From the NCBI GenBank assembly GCA_025358455.1, contig JANYJP010000017.1:1-38780 (forward strand): 38,780 nucleotides of DNA, given 5' to 3'. This document shows positions 1-9,050 of the stretch, in pieces. The notes below the pieces were generated by a model. The model ran no database searches and was not told the DNA's origin. It saw only the letters and a program-made list of their open reading frames with translations. A program made the translations under genes and the position numbers. The first letter of the stretch is position 1. The number at the start of each line of letters is the position of its first letter. Source of the DNA: Bacteroidales bacterium (GTDB taxonomy: Bacteria; Bacteroidota; Bacteroidia; Bacteroidales; VadinHA17).

Positions 1-1
1 T

Positions 2-1360
2 AAATTTTCTGTTGACAGAACAAATGAATGGTGTTTTATTGTACAAAAAGGGCAGGCAATGTCTATGACTGTATATTCCAATGTTTTTATCCATACTTCA
101 ACATCTAATACTACAGGTGGAAATATCTGGATCATAAGCAATGGAAATTATACCGGGGCTAAACTTAATTTTTACAATAATACCTTTTTTACACGGTCGG
201 GCAGAACATATGAAGATGATTCCAGGGCATCAGGTGTCTGTGCGTTTAAGAACAATATCATTTATCACGCCGGAACACTTGGAACAGACTATCCTGTTAT
301 AATTAGTTCTGCAGGATCAACAGTTCACAGCAATAACTTATATTACAGGTTAGGTACGGGAGATAATTTACTGGTATCAGAAGGAGGCAATAATAAATAT
401 AAGAGTACAGTACAGACCTGGGAACCAACTGCAAAAAAAGATGATCCTTTATTTAAGAACATAAGCGGGTTGGATTTTACTTTACAAAAAGGTTCATGTG
501 CTATCGGAGGAGGATTATCAATTCCGGCATTAGAAGCCGATATTGTCCGCAAAAAATTTGCAAATCCACCCAGTATAGGCTGCTATGAAACTTCAGCATC
601 TTCCCCTGCAGCGGTTGTCCCGGTATATGTTGGATCTGCTATACAAAATGCTTATCCGGATATTCTTGAAATTACCTATAGCTCAAGTCTGGCTGCAATA
701 ACTCCGGCAGCTTCTGCATTTAATGTTCTGGTAAACGCTGTAGCAAGAACAGTAAGTTCTGTCCTGGTCTCAGGAACCAAAGTCTCTTTAGCCCTTGTCA
801 GTCCTGTAAGAAATGGAGATTTTGTAACTGTTTCATATACAAAACCTGCAACAAATCCATTACAGACTATTTCAGGAGGACAGGCTGCAACATTTGGAGC
901 TATGCCCGTTACCAATAATGTGAATAAGGTTAACACCCCTCCTGCCGTAACAGTAGATTATAATCCCAGTAATTATGCAGGATTCATTGGGGAACTTGAT
1001 GCTTCAAAAAGCAGCGATAGTGATAAGGATAATCTTATTTTTGAATGGACTGCCCCGGCAAATATTGAGGTATCCTCTGTATCAGGGCCGGTTATAAAAT
1101 TTCTTGCTCCATTGGTTACTGAGACTGAATCATTGGAGTTTCTCCTGAATGTTTCAGACGGAAAATCTATACAGTCGAAAACTATTTCTATCGATATTAA
1201 TCCCTATAAACCACAATCCACAATAGCTAATATAAGAAAAGTTGTTGCCAGTGATTTCATCGGAATAAATGATCCGGACAACATAATAGATAATAACACC
1301 GGAACTTTGTGGTCTTCAGAAGGAATCAATCAATGGATGTTCGCCGGGTGCTGCAAATGA
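2..1360 (+). CDS. Secreted beta-helix / SwmB / PKD-like protein, 5' end outside the window
   Basis: The reading frame is open to the left edge: the codons before the first visible Met (59) are all sense, so the N-terminus lies outside. Counting from that Met, residues 1-175 are Asn/Gly/Ser-rich short beta strands ending in 'IGCYE', as in right-handed parallel beta-helix proteins that bind or cleave polysaccharide. Residues ~185-285 resemble an SwmB-type repeat (a strand 'ILEITYSSSL', later 'GDFVTVSYTKP'). Residues ~290-385 resemble a PKD or cadherin-like fold ('LDASKSSDSDKDNLIFEW'). Residues ~390-425 look like the start of an F5/8 type C (discoidin) domain with 'DNIIDNNTGTLWSSEG', but the protein stops right after this. 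Probably exported; it converges on the exopolysaccharide operon and may act on its polymer. The domain calls come from pattern, not search. The catalytic role is unknown. Confidence 0.7.
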   Translation, partial: KFSVDRTNEWCFIVQKGQAMSMTVYSNVFIHTSTSNTTGGNIWIISNGNYTGAKLNFYNNTFFTRSGRTYEDDSRASGVCAFKNNIIYHAGTLGTDYPVIISSAGSTVHSNNLYYRLGTGDNLLVSEGGNNKYKSTVQTWEPTAKKDDPLFKNISGLDFTLQKGSCAIGGGLSIPALEADIVRKKFANPPSIGCYETSASSPAAVVPVYVGSAIQNAYPDILEITYSSSLAAITPAASAFNVLVNAVARTVSSVLVSGTKVSLALVSPVRNGDFVTVSYTKPATNPLQTISGGQAATFGAMPVTNNVNKVNTPPAVTVDYNPSNYAGFIGELDASKSSDSDKDNLIFEWTAPANIEVSSVSGPVIKFLAPLVTETESLEFLLNVSDGKSIQSKTISIDINPYKPQSTIANIRKVVASDFIGINDPDNIIDNNTGTLWSSEGINQWMFAGCCK

Positions 1361-1406
1361 TAAAGTATTCCACATTCTAATAAGGAAACCCGGGATATAA
1401 GAAATG

Positions 1407-2600
1407 TTATCTCTTAAATAATACCTGATCATAAAATGCAGTTAGCTTCACACTTTCATAATCCCACGAAAGAACAGTAAGAACTCTGTTATATGCATAT
1501 TCTGACATTTTTGCCCTCAATTCATTATTATCTATCAGTTCCGTTATTTTAACAGCGAAGTCAACAGTGTCGCCACATTTAGCGTATAAAGATGCGTCCT
1601 GAGCTGAAAATCTGCCTTCTTTTAAATCGTATTGAACAATGGGCTTTTTCAAAGCCATATATTCCATAATCTTATTCATTGTTGAAAGATTATTCATTTC
1701 TGTTGGCTTATCCGGATTGACACAAATATCAGATGTGTTTAGTATTGCTACCAGAAGGTCATCAGGAACTCTTCCATAAAAATCAACATACTCATTAAGC
1801 TTCATTAAAGTTGTCAGCTGTTTTAATTTCTCAAGATCTGTTCCCCCTCCTATTATGGCGAATTGAATATCACTTCGTGTTTTTACAATAAAACTGATAC
1901 TTTCAAGCAAAAGATCAATTCCTTCCTGTTCTCCGATAACGCCAACATAACCAACCAGATATTTCCTACCTCTTTTATAATGATTATCAGGCGGAAGCAA
2001 TTTTAGACGATCCAGTTTGGGACCACTCCGAATGACCTGTATTTTGTCCTGCGGCATCTTCCCTCTCAAAACTGCTATTTCTTTGTATGACTCATTAGTT
2101 GCAATACTATAATTCGCAGTTGCAAATGTAAGTCTCTCACACATAAGCATTACTTTATAGAAAAATCCCTTTTTATTATATTTTGCGATATACAATTCAG
2201 GGTTAATATCATGATGATCAAATACATATTTTACGCCAAATATTTTAAACCAGATTGCAACTAAAAAAATCAGATCAGGAGGATTACAACCATGGATAAC
2301 ATGAAACCTCTTTTTAAAAAAGATTTTCCAGCTGAGAATGAACTCCCAGAACAGAGCAACGCTATATTCCAGCAAATATCCTGCTGCTCCTCTTGCTTCG
2401 AGTGGAAGCGAATGCCGATAGATCTCAATACTATCAATAACTTCGTATGAAGCAGTGTATCCTTTCATCTTTGGACAAATGATACTGACCTTAGCTCCAT
2501 TATCTTTTAGAGTGTTAGCTTCCTGCCATACCCTTCTGTCGAACGGGACCGGAAGATTCTCCACGATAATCAGAACATGCTTATTTGTAAAAGGCAACAT
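1407..2600 (-). CDS. Glycosyltransferase family 4 (GT-B), last gene of the operon
   Basis: 397 aa, normal length for GT4. The N-terminal half opens with a Rossmann strand and the 'PFDRRVWQEANTL' signature found in exopolysaccharide GT4 enzymes of the WbuB-like group, followed by 'GCNPPDL' and 'FDHHDINPE'. The C-terminal half has the nucleotide-sugar binding region: 'LVGYVGVIGEQEGIDLLLES' and a late 'IMEYMALKKPIVQYD' in the place of the E-x7-E motif. It would transfer a sugar from a nucleotide donor to a lipid-linked repeat unit on the cytoplasmic face of the membrane. It starts 2 bp after the dehydrogenase stop, so it is translated with it. It converges on the left-edge gene across 46 bp with no clear terminator hairpin. 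Donor and acceptor cannot be told from sequence. Confidence 0.9.
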   Translation of the reverse strand: MLPFTNKHVLIIVENLPVPFDRRVWQEANTLKDNGAKVSIICPKMKGYTASYEVIDSIEIYRHSLPLEARGAAGYLLEYSVALFWEFILSWKIFFKKRFHVIHGCNPPDLIFLVAIWFKIFGVKYVFDHHDINPELYIAKYNKKGFFYKVMLMCERLTFATANYSIATNESYKEIAVLRGKMPQDKIQVIRSGPKLDRLKLLPPDNHYKRGRKYLVGYVGVIGEQEGIDLLLESISFIVKTRSDIQFAIIGGGTDLEKLKQLTTLMKLNEYVDFYGRVPDDLLVAILNTSDICVNPDKPTEMNNLSTMNKIMEYMALKKPIVQYDLKEGRFSAQDASLYAKCGDTVDFAVKITELIDNNELRAKMSEYAYNRVLTVLSWDYESVKLTAFYDQVLFKR

Positions 2601-2602
2601 AT

Positions 2603-3910
2603 TTACCAGTTAATACCGAAATAATTATTTTTATCCAATAATGACTCATCAAGGCGGACAAAGTCCACTATTATTTTCCCTTTTAACTTATCAACTAACC
2701 TCAAGAATTCAGGTTCCTTTGTGTTAATAATGATCACGTCACAATCATTTATTAACTGTTCAGAATCGTTGGTAAGAAGAGTTGCCAGGTGAGGAATTCT
2801 TGAATCAATATATTCCTTGTTTGTTCCGGTCAGCACTGCAAGGTTAATGTTCTTGTCATAAATTGTGATATCACACCCCTTTCCCAGGAGAGCTTCTATT
2901 ACAGTAACGGTAGGGCTATTTCTGAGGTCGTCGGTTCCTGCCTTAAAACTTAATCCCAGAAACCCGAGTTTCTTATTCCAGTACTTATAAATGAACTTAA
3001 CAGCCCGTTGAATCTGAATTTCATTTGTTTTATTAATACTGTCAATTACAGGTACTTCTACATACATATCATGAGCTAAAGTCTGCAATCCTTTCAGATC
3101 TTTTGGCAGGCATGAACCACCGAAAGCAAAACCTGGTTTGAAATAATATGGAGAGATATTCAGATGCTTGTCTTTGCAGAAAATATCCATTACTTTAAAA
3201 GAATCAACCCCGACTTCTGTGCAAATATTACCAATCTCGTTCGCGAAGGAAATTTTAAGCGCGTGATAAGTATTGTTGATATATTTCATTATTTCAGCAA
3301 TCTTCAGTTCGGTTATAATAATTTCCGCCGGAAGTTGTTTATAAAGCTCTGCGATTGTTTCTGCTGCCTTCCGGTTGTCTGAACCAATAAGTGTAAGTGG
3401 AGGATTGAAATAGTCATGAACTGCAGTACCCTCACGCAGAAACTCAGGATTGTCAACTATAGCAAAATCAACATTTCTTTTTTTCTCTGATATTTTTTCA
3501 ACGATGTCGGCAAATTTATCGCAGGTACCAGGCATTATAGTAGACCTTATTGCAATAATATGAAAGCTGGTTTTCTTTTTCAATGCCTCCCCAATGTTTT
3601 CTGCCACCCTGAAAATGTATTGTAAGTCAAGATGTCCTTTGTCGGTACTTGGAGTACCGACAGCCACTATAGAAATATCCGAATTGATAACGGCTGATAT
3701 ACCATCTGTGGTAGCGCTGATTCTTCCGGCAGCTCTCTCACCGGCTATAATCTCGTTTACGTCTTTCTCAATTATTGTAGCTTTACCGGCGTTAATCTGT
3801 CCGACTTTAGTCTCACTGATATCTACACCTATTACGTTATGTCCGTTTTTAGCCAGACATCCAAGACTCACGCATCCAACGTATCCGAGTCCGAAAATAC
3901 TTATTCCCAT
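2603..3910 (-). CDS. Nucleotide-sugar dehydrogenase, GDP-mannose 6-dehydrogenase (AlgD-like)
   Basis: 435 aa, the length of AlgD. This family performs the four-electron oxidation of a GDP- or UDP-hexose to the uronate with NAD. The N-terminal NAD fold has GLGYVG at residues 7-12 and V-D ending strand 2. 'NPEFLREGTA' (154-163) is the substrate/catalytic loop, and the catalytic thiol is Cys267 in 'GFAFGGSCLPKD'. 'SCLPKD' rather than the 'SCFPKD' usual in UDP-glucose dehydrogenases, the near-identical spacing of the catalytic Cys, and an AlgD-like start (ISIFGLGYVG) favour GDP-mannose as substrate and GDP-mannuronate as product. The stop of the lyase gene lies 1 bp before this start. Together with the lyase it suggests a uronate in the polymer. 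The exact substrate is inferred, since UDP-linked relatives share most motifs. Confidence 0.88.
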   Translation of the reverse strand: MGISIFGLGYVGCVSLGCLAKNGHNVIGVDISETKVGQINAGKATIIEKDVNEIIAGERAAGRISATTDGISAVINSDISIVAVGTPSTDKGHLDLQYIFRVAENIGEALKKKTSFHIIAIRSTIMPGTCDKFADIVEKISEKKRNVDFAIVDNPEFLREGTAVHDYFNPPLTLIGSDNRKAAETIAELYKQLPAEIIITELKIAEIMKYINNTYHALKISFANEIGNICTEVGVDSFKVMDIFCKDKHLNISPYYFKPGFAFGGSCLPKDLKGLQTLAHDMYVEVPVIDSINKTNEIQIQRAVKFIYKYWNKKLGFLGLSFKAGTDDLRNSPTVTVIEALLGKGCDITIYDKNINLAVLTGTNKEYIDSRIPHLATLLTNDSEQLINDCDVIIINTKEPEFLRLVDKLKGKIIVDFVRLDESLLDKNNYFGINW

Positions 3911-3911
3911 A

Positions 3912-5843
3912 TTAATTAATTTTTATTAAAAATCTAAAAGTCGTTGTTTTTTCGATCTGTGTTTTACAATAAATTACATTTGTTGCTTCTTTTTTCATAA
4001 ATGACGAAGAGTACCATCCAAGCACCTGGGGATTAACCTGGCCGCTTAGCACCATCGGATTTAGCTTTTTATCCAAGTGTAATTCTGATTTCCTACCCGA
4101 TCCGCCGGAAAGCTGAAATAATCCTGGATCTAATTGATTTATAATAATATCAGGATGAAGATGAAACGGAATCTCAACCTGTACTATTCCTTTTTTTAAA
4201 ACATTAATTGTATCCAGAATCTGAAATTCATTTTTATTCTTATCAAAGACGATTTCCCGTACGTGTCGCACATTCTCATTCTTGTATCCGTCATGTGTTG
4301 CTCTTACAGATTCAGCAGAATCCGTTAATTCCACATTGATCACATGTGTTTTATAATGCCTTGTCCATAGCGTTGGTCCGCCGTTCAATGCCTGATCCTT
4401 GCCGTTAATCCTGACTGTATTATGCGCCAAAGTGCCAATAAAATAGTGACGCCACCCAGGTTCTGTATGATAGGTATAGGTTCCGGAATCAATAAATACC
4501 GGATGACCGTCAAGATGCAATATAAATGAGAGGGCATCCGCATGTCCATGTGCAGCTATAGAAAGATACCCAAGAGGAGCCGCATCAAAGTGCATATAAA
4601 TTTCACCTGTGGCTTCCTTCTTTCTGAAAATATAATGACCTTCATTTTTGTAGAATTTTGAGATCATATTATTCTCAATATCCGGGATTGACTCATAATC
4701 AGCTCTTCCAGTCTCTCCAAATAAGAATTGGTTTTTAAGATCATATCCGTTGCTTCTGTATTTGAGTGACGGATCTTTAAATATTACTGCACCTGATGTC
4801 AGCAATGATTTGAAATTGTTAAATTTCTTATCTGTGTCAATAATGAAGCATTTTCCATCATCTTCATCACCATAATTCGGAAAATCTCCGTTACAGTCAA
4901 GGAATTCATTTACATACCTGAAGATCTTATGAAGATTTTCCTCGTATTTCTTTGAAAAGGGCCGGTTAGTTTTTTCCCCGACTATGAAGCAAAGAAGGAA
5001 AAAGTCGGTTATGAATTGTATATACTCTGCTGCTTCTTCGCGATTTATGCCGGATGAGTGTTGCCTGTTCATTTCTTCTTCAAGCCCTTTACGGGAATAC
5101 TTAAGCCATTTTTCAGTTTCTTTAAACTTCCATAATGATGACGCAATAAACAGCCCTGCATATTCAGATATCAGGTGATTGTTAGCGGAAGAATACTTTG
5201 ACGGATTTTTATATGAATACCTGCAATGCTGATAGATTGACGGCAGCCATCTGGTCTCTACAAAATTTTTAAAATCAGGTCTTTGTGCAATTAATTTTTC
5301 AACATCAAGTATTTTCCAACTCAGGTACCAGTTTATTATCCTGATATTTACCTCAATATTGCTGTACCAGTTTATCCCCAGAAGATATGGATTCTGATCT
5401 ATCCAGGAATTAAGAATTCCGGTAAATTGAGTCAGGTATATGTCAGATCCTGTATTTTTATAATTCAGCGCTATTTGTGGCAAAAACTGCAAACGGTTTA
5501 TTTCCCAAACAGCCTTTGCAGAAAGGCCCGGATTGGAATTTATATTCAATGCCTTTGAGAATTTTAAAGGATAGCATTTATCTGAAAATATATCTCTGTG
5601 CCAGTTTATATCATGATTGGTATAATTGAAATCCTTTCCAAAAACATTTATCATTTCCGGGTAGAGGCTCCTGTTATTAAGCCTGAAACCCTGGAAATAG
5701 TTCCTGGTTATTACTGATTGCTGCTTCAGAGACTTGCCAACAGAAAAATATTGTTCATACTTTTTCTGCACCAATTGCTTTATCCGGTAAGGGAACTCTG
5801 CAAAAGTGAATGTTTTTAGTCTGTTGAGATACCAGCTTGTCAT
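3912..5843 (-). CDS. Heparinase II/III-family polysaccharide lyase
   Basis: 643 aa. The N-terminal half is a helical toroid with 'NNHLISEYAG' (Asn221-His223), matching the Asn/His pair of heparinase II and alginate lyase families (PL12/15/17/21). The C-terminal half is a beta-sandwich with 'AHGHADALSF' (His432, His434), then 'DSGTYTYHTEPGWRHYF' and 'AHNTVRING', the usual active-site segment. Such lyases split uronate-containing polymers by beta-elimination. In exopolysaccharide operons they trim or release the chain, or clear misplaced polymer. No convincing signal peptide is seen ('MTSWYLNRLKTFTFAEFPYR'), which is usual for this operon-encoded subgroup. The start ATG overlaps the oxidoreductase stop as ATGA, so the pair is translationally coupled. 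The substrate is unknown; the AlgD-like neighbour makes a mannuronate-like polymer plausible. Confidence 0.85.
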   Translation of the reverse strand: MTSWYLNRLKTFTFAEFPYRIKQLVQKKYEQYFSVGKSLKQQSVITRNYFQGFRLNNRSLYPEMINVFGKDFNYTNHDINWHRDIFSDKCYPLKFSKALNINSNPGLSAKAVWEINRLQFLPQIALNYKNTGSDIYLTQFTGILNSWIDQNPYLLGINWYSNIEVNIRIINWYLSWKILDVEKLIAQRPDFKNFVETRWLPSIYQHCRYSYKNPSKYSSANNHLISEYAGLFIASSLWKFKETEKWLKYSRKGLEEEMNRQHSSGINREEAAEYIQFITDFFLLCFIVGEKTNRPFSKKYEENLHKIFRYVNEFLDCNGDFPNYGDEDDGKCFIIDTDKKFNNFKSLLTSGAVIFKDPSLKYRSNGYDLKNQFLFGETGRADYESIPDIENNMISKFYKNEGHYIFRKKEATGEIYMHFDAAPLGYLSIAAHGHADALSFILHLDGHPVFIDSGTYTYHTEPGWRHYFIGTLAHNTVRINGKDQALNGGPTLWTRHYKTHVINVELTDSAESVRATHDGYKNENVRHVREIVFDKNKNEFQILDTINVLKKGIVQVEIPFHLHPDIIINQLDPGLFQLSGGSGRKSELHLDKKLNPMVLSGQVNPQVLGWYSSSFMKKEATNVIYCKTQIEKTTTFRFLIKIN

Positions 5844-7990
5844 CTGATATCCTTCAGATCTACTTTATAACTCTTTTTTGTTCTGATACTTTCAACTGCT
5901 AAAATGGCGGTCAGAGTATTCAACAGAAGTGAATCCAGTGCGATTGGCATAATTCCTGATTTAACAGATACGGCCAGTACTTCCATTTCTTTTTGCTGAC
6001 CTTTATCCATCATCAGGAATTTCTTTTTTGAGGTTTTCCCGTTTTTAAAGATGACAGCTGATTTAAAATTATCAAATTCAATACTGGTTCTGTAACCTGT
6101 AACAGTAATCTTTTCTTTTGAATAATTTTTATCGCCATCGGCCAGATATGCAATTACGCAAACCGATCCATTATTGAATTTAACGGAAATAAAAGTATTA
6201 TCCTGTTCCGGCATGCCCTGTACTGCAGTTGAGTTCGCATATACTTCAACCGGGTCAGCATCGAGCAGGTATTGAAGGGTATCGATGAAATGACACACCT
6301 CCCCTATTATCCGGCCGCCCTGTTCAGGCGACTGATACCATTTGTCCATCGGAATGAATCCAGCATTAACCTGATAATAAATAGAATACGGAAAATCTTT
6401 CTTTAACTGATCTTTAAGGTATTTTATAGAAGAAGAATAACGTCTGTTATAACCAACCATCAATATATTATTCTCAGTTTGGAAGCAATCTGAGATTGAT
6501 TTAAGTTCATCAATTGAAATGGCAAGAGGTTTCTCAACATAAACATTTTTATTGCTCTTCAGAGCATCTGTAACCATTTTCGCATGTTGATTATGTCTGG
6601 TAGCGACAAGAATGGTGTTAATGTCCTTATCAGTAAGCAATTCCTTATAATCAGTAGTGGCATAATTAAAACCGAATTTCCCCGCTTTATCTTTTGCGTT
6701 TATACCGGTTGCGGTAGCAATTCCAACCATTTCTGCTTTGCCTTTTAAGAAAGGGAGTAGCATAGTGCTGGCATAATTTCCGGCTCCTATTAATCCTAAC
6801 TTTACAGGCCCTGTACTGGTTTCCTTCCCTGATTGAATTTTAATACGCCGGGTGGTTATGTCGATATTTGCATCATATTTCAGAATCACACCCAGGTATT
6901 CTTCTTTTGCTTCTTTGATTTCTAAAAAAGCTCTGTCGGCTTCCTTAAAATCAAACTCATGTGTAATAAGTTTGGAGAAATTTATTTTCCCATCCTTTAA
7001 AAGCTGCAACACTGACATCATATTTCGCTGTTCGGTCCAGCGAACATATCCAATTGGGTAATCGACTCCTTTTTCCTCATAAACAGGATCGTATCTGCCC
7101 GGCCCGTATGATCTTGAAAACCTGAAGTCCAGTTCTTTATGATAATATAAGTCCCAGGGCAAATCCATTTTTGTTATGCCAATATCAACGATTTTTCCTT
7201 TGTCTCTTGCAATTTTTCCTGCCAGTATTATGGGATCATTACTTGATGTACCAGTGGTAATTATAACCGAGTCGCATCCGGCTCCATTGGTAATGGAATT
7301 AATTTCCTCCTCAAAATTTGTTCTGTCAGCAACCTCGGTAAAAAAAGCTCCGTTTTCAGCTGCTATATCGCATTTACGTTTCGATATATCAAAACCAAAA
7401 GCTCTGCAGCCGTTGGCCTGAATGATCTGAATAAGTATCTGTCCCAGAAGACCTAAGCCAATCACTGCTACATTTTCACCAATCTGAGACTGAGTCTGTC
7501 TGAATCCCTGCATAGCTATTGATGCAATAGTGGTAAAAGATGCATGTTTCAGATCCACACCCCCGGGCACTTTAACACAAAGGTTTTTAGGAACAAAATT
7601 GACCTCGGAATGATTCGCGTATCCTGCGCCCCCGCAGGCTACTATATCTCCCATTTTGAAATCATCAACGCCCTTCCCAACCTCTACAACTTCACCAACG
7701 AGGCTGTATCCTAACGGAGAAAGTGAATCAAGTTTGTTCATTACCTTCCTGTAAGTTGCAACCGGCCCCAATTGTGAAAGAGTACTAAGTACTTCTTTAA
7801 CCTGTTCAGGTTTTTTCTTTGCCATTTGCAAATAACTCATATCTGCATTTTTTAACTTCATCATCTCAGTCCCGACACTTACTGCAGAATAAAGAGTTTT
7901 TACCAGCACTCCGCCGGCTTTACAGGCGGGTACAGGCAAATCTTCTATCGTTAATGAGTTTTTCTTAATGTTTTGTACCAGCTGATTCAT
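5840..7990 (-). CDS. Two-domain oxidoreductase: zinc-type alcohol dehydrogenase (MDR) fused to Gfo/Idh/MocA
   Basis: 716 aa, a fusion of two dehydrogenases. Residues 1-~375 are a medium-chain dehydrogenase/reductase: 'LGYSLVGEVVEVG' near 93-105 and the Rossmann GLGLLG at 178-183. The usual catalytic Cys/His zinc site is not evident. Residues ~392-716 are a Gfo/Idh/MocA domain: 'KLGLIGAGNYAS' begins its Rossmann fold and 'YVEKPLA' (EKP at 486-488) is the family catalytic lysine motif. The fusion is common in bacterial exopolysaccharide operons beside heparinase-type lyases, where it is thought to modify a sugar or its nucleotide derivative; the reaction is not established. Its ATG lies 26 bp inside the end of the preceding glycosyltransferase, and its stop overlaps the lyase start, so three genes are coupled. 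Confidence 0.88.
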   Translation of the reverse strand: MNQLVQNIKKNSLTIEDLPVPACKAGGVLVKTLYSAVSVGTEMMKLKNADMSYLQMAKKKPEQVKEVLSTLSQLGPVATYRKVMNKLDSLSPLGYSLVGEVVEVGKGVDDFKMGDIVACGGAGYANHSEVNFVPKNLCVKVPGGVDLKHASFTTIASIAMQGFRQTQSQIGENVAVIGLGLLGQILIQIIQANGCRAFGFDISKRKCDIAAENGAFFTEVADRTNFEEEINSITNGAGCDSVIITTGTSSNDPIILAGKIARDKGKIVDIGITKMDLPWDLYYHKELDFRFSRSYGPGRYDPVYEEKGVDYPIGYVRWTEQRNMMSVLQLLKDGKINFSKLITHEFDFKEADRAFLEIKEAKEEYLGVILKYDANIDITTRRIKIQSGKETSTGPVKLGLIGAGNYASTMLLPFLKGKAEMVGIATATGINAKDKAGKFGFNYATTDYKELLTDKDINTILVATRHNQHAKMVTDALKSNKNVYVEKPLAISIDELKSISDCFQTENNILMVGYNRRYSSSIKYLKDQLKKDFPYSIYYQVNAGFIPMDKWYQSPEQGGRIIGEVCHFIDTLQYLLDADPVEVYANSTAVQGMPEQDNTFISVKFNNGSVCVIAYLADGDKNYSKEKITVTGYRTSIEFDNFKSAVIFKNGKTSKKKFLMMDKGQQKEMEVLAVSVKSGIMPIALDSLLLNTLTAILAVESIRTKKSYKVDLKDIR

Positions 7991-9050
7991 TGAAAAATCT
8001 ATTTAATTGTAAACTAAATCCATCAAACATTTTATCTAAGGTTGCTTCTTCCCGATAAACTTTCCTGGCATTAGAAGAGAAGGCAACCCTTTTTTTATCG
8101 TCAAAAAGCAGATCGCTGATCATTTGCTTCAATTCCTTAGAATCCTTAGCAATAAGAGAATTAGAGCCATTCCTGAGGTAAAAAGCTTCCGGCCCATGAT
8201 TAACATCCATTGTCAAAACCGGGAGCCCCCAGAAAAATGCTTCAATAATTCCTAAACCAAGTGCCCCGGGGACGCAATAGAGATCTGCCATTGAGAATAT
8301 TTCAGCCATTTTCAGCTTTTCGTAAACCGGACCCAGGTAATAAATGTTTTTTATACCTTTTATTGAGCTCTTTAGATCATCACTTAAATCCGGACCAACA
8401 ATAACCCATCCAACATCCGGAGAATTTTTATATTCGTTAATAAATATTTCGCTTAATACTTCAATTTTTTTCCTGCCCTGCAAACGGCCGGTCGTCAGAA
8501 TTATCCTGGGTGAATTGATTTTATATCGTGTTTTGAGCTGTGTCTTTGTCTCCTGAATATTCATTTGTTGCATATCCAGGGTATTGTTTGCGAAAGTAAT
8601 CATGTGATGAAATCTCTTCCACAGTTTAGCTTTTTCAGCAGGAGAGTAAAGTATTATTCCGTCAAAAGAAAAATATGTCAGATTATACATAATATTTCTC
8701 CACATCTGATCTTTTTGTTTATCAATACCATGCCCGTAGAAAATTATCGGAATATTAAGAGCTTTCGTTCTCAGTACTGAAGCTGTATAAAAAAGATATC
8801 CGGGATCACTTTTAAATAAAATGTTAATTACAGCATCGATTTTTTTTTCTTTCAGTACCCTGCTATAATTTGTTAAGTTCATAGGGATCCCATCTATAAA
8901 ATTAAAGCTGCACTCATTATTCGGATCACTTATATGCCTGTACCAAATAATCAGATTATATCCCCTGTGCTCCAGAAAATCACTGAGCTTATTAAAGATA
9001 GGCACTTTATAAAAAAGCATGTCAGGATACAATAGCAAAATATTTTTCAT
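7965..9050 (-). CDS. Glycosyltransferase (GT4-like, GT-B fold)
   Basis: About 361 aa from the Met at 9050. A longer frame begins at 9071, but the 9050 ATG overlaps the acetyltransferase stop as ATGA and has GGA about 8 bases upstream, and it gives the natural start 'MKNILLLYPDMLFYKVPIF'. The N-terminal domain has 'FYGHGIDKQKDQMWRN'. The C-terminal domain has 'IILTTGRLQGRKKIEVLSE' and the E-x7-E type segment 'GLGIIEAFFWGLPVLTMDV'. The family transfers sugars from nucleotide donors to lipid-linked acceptors in the cytoplasm. The end overlaps the next gene by 26 bp. Donor and linkage are unknown. Confidence 0.85.
   Translation of the reverse strand: MKNILLLYPDMLFYKVPIFNKLSDFLEHRGYNLIIWYRHISDPNNECSFNFIDGIPMNLTNYSRVLKEKKIDAVINILFKSDPGYLFYTASVLRTKALNIPIIFYGHGIDKQKDQMWRNIMYNLTYFSFDGIILYSPAEKAKLWKRFHHMITFANNTLDMQQMNIQETKTQLKTRYKINSPRIILTTGRLQGRKKIEVLSEIFINEYKNSPDVGWVIVGPDLSDDLKSSIKGIKNIYYLGPVYEKLKMAEIFSMADLYCVPGALGLGIIEAFFWGLPVLTMDVNHGPEAFYLRNGSNSLIAKDSKELKQMISDLLFDDKKRVAFSSNARKVYREEATLDKMFDGFSLQLNRFFNESAGTKH

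Noticed and set aside
1320-1390. Simple frameshift that would extend the left-edge protein into a complete discoidin domain
   Set aside because: I read the other two frames: both stop within about 20 codons and neither resembles the rest of an F5/8 type C domain.
1361-1406. Bidirectional terminator between the convergent left-edge gene and the operon end
   Set aside because: Only a six-base CCCGGG palindrome is visible; no stem-loop with T run.
3594-3929. 111-codon plus-strand hydrophobic open frame
   Set aside because: It mirrors the Rossmann fold of the dehydrogenase; hydrophobic antisense frames are common opposite such domains.
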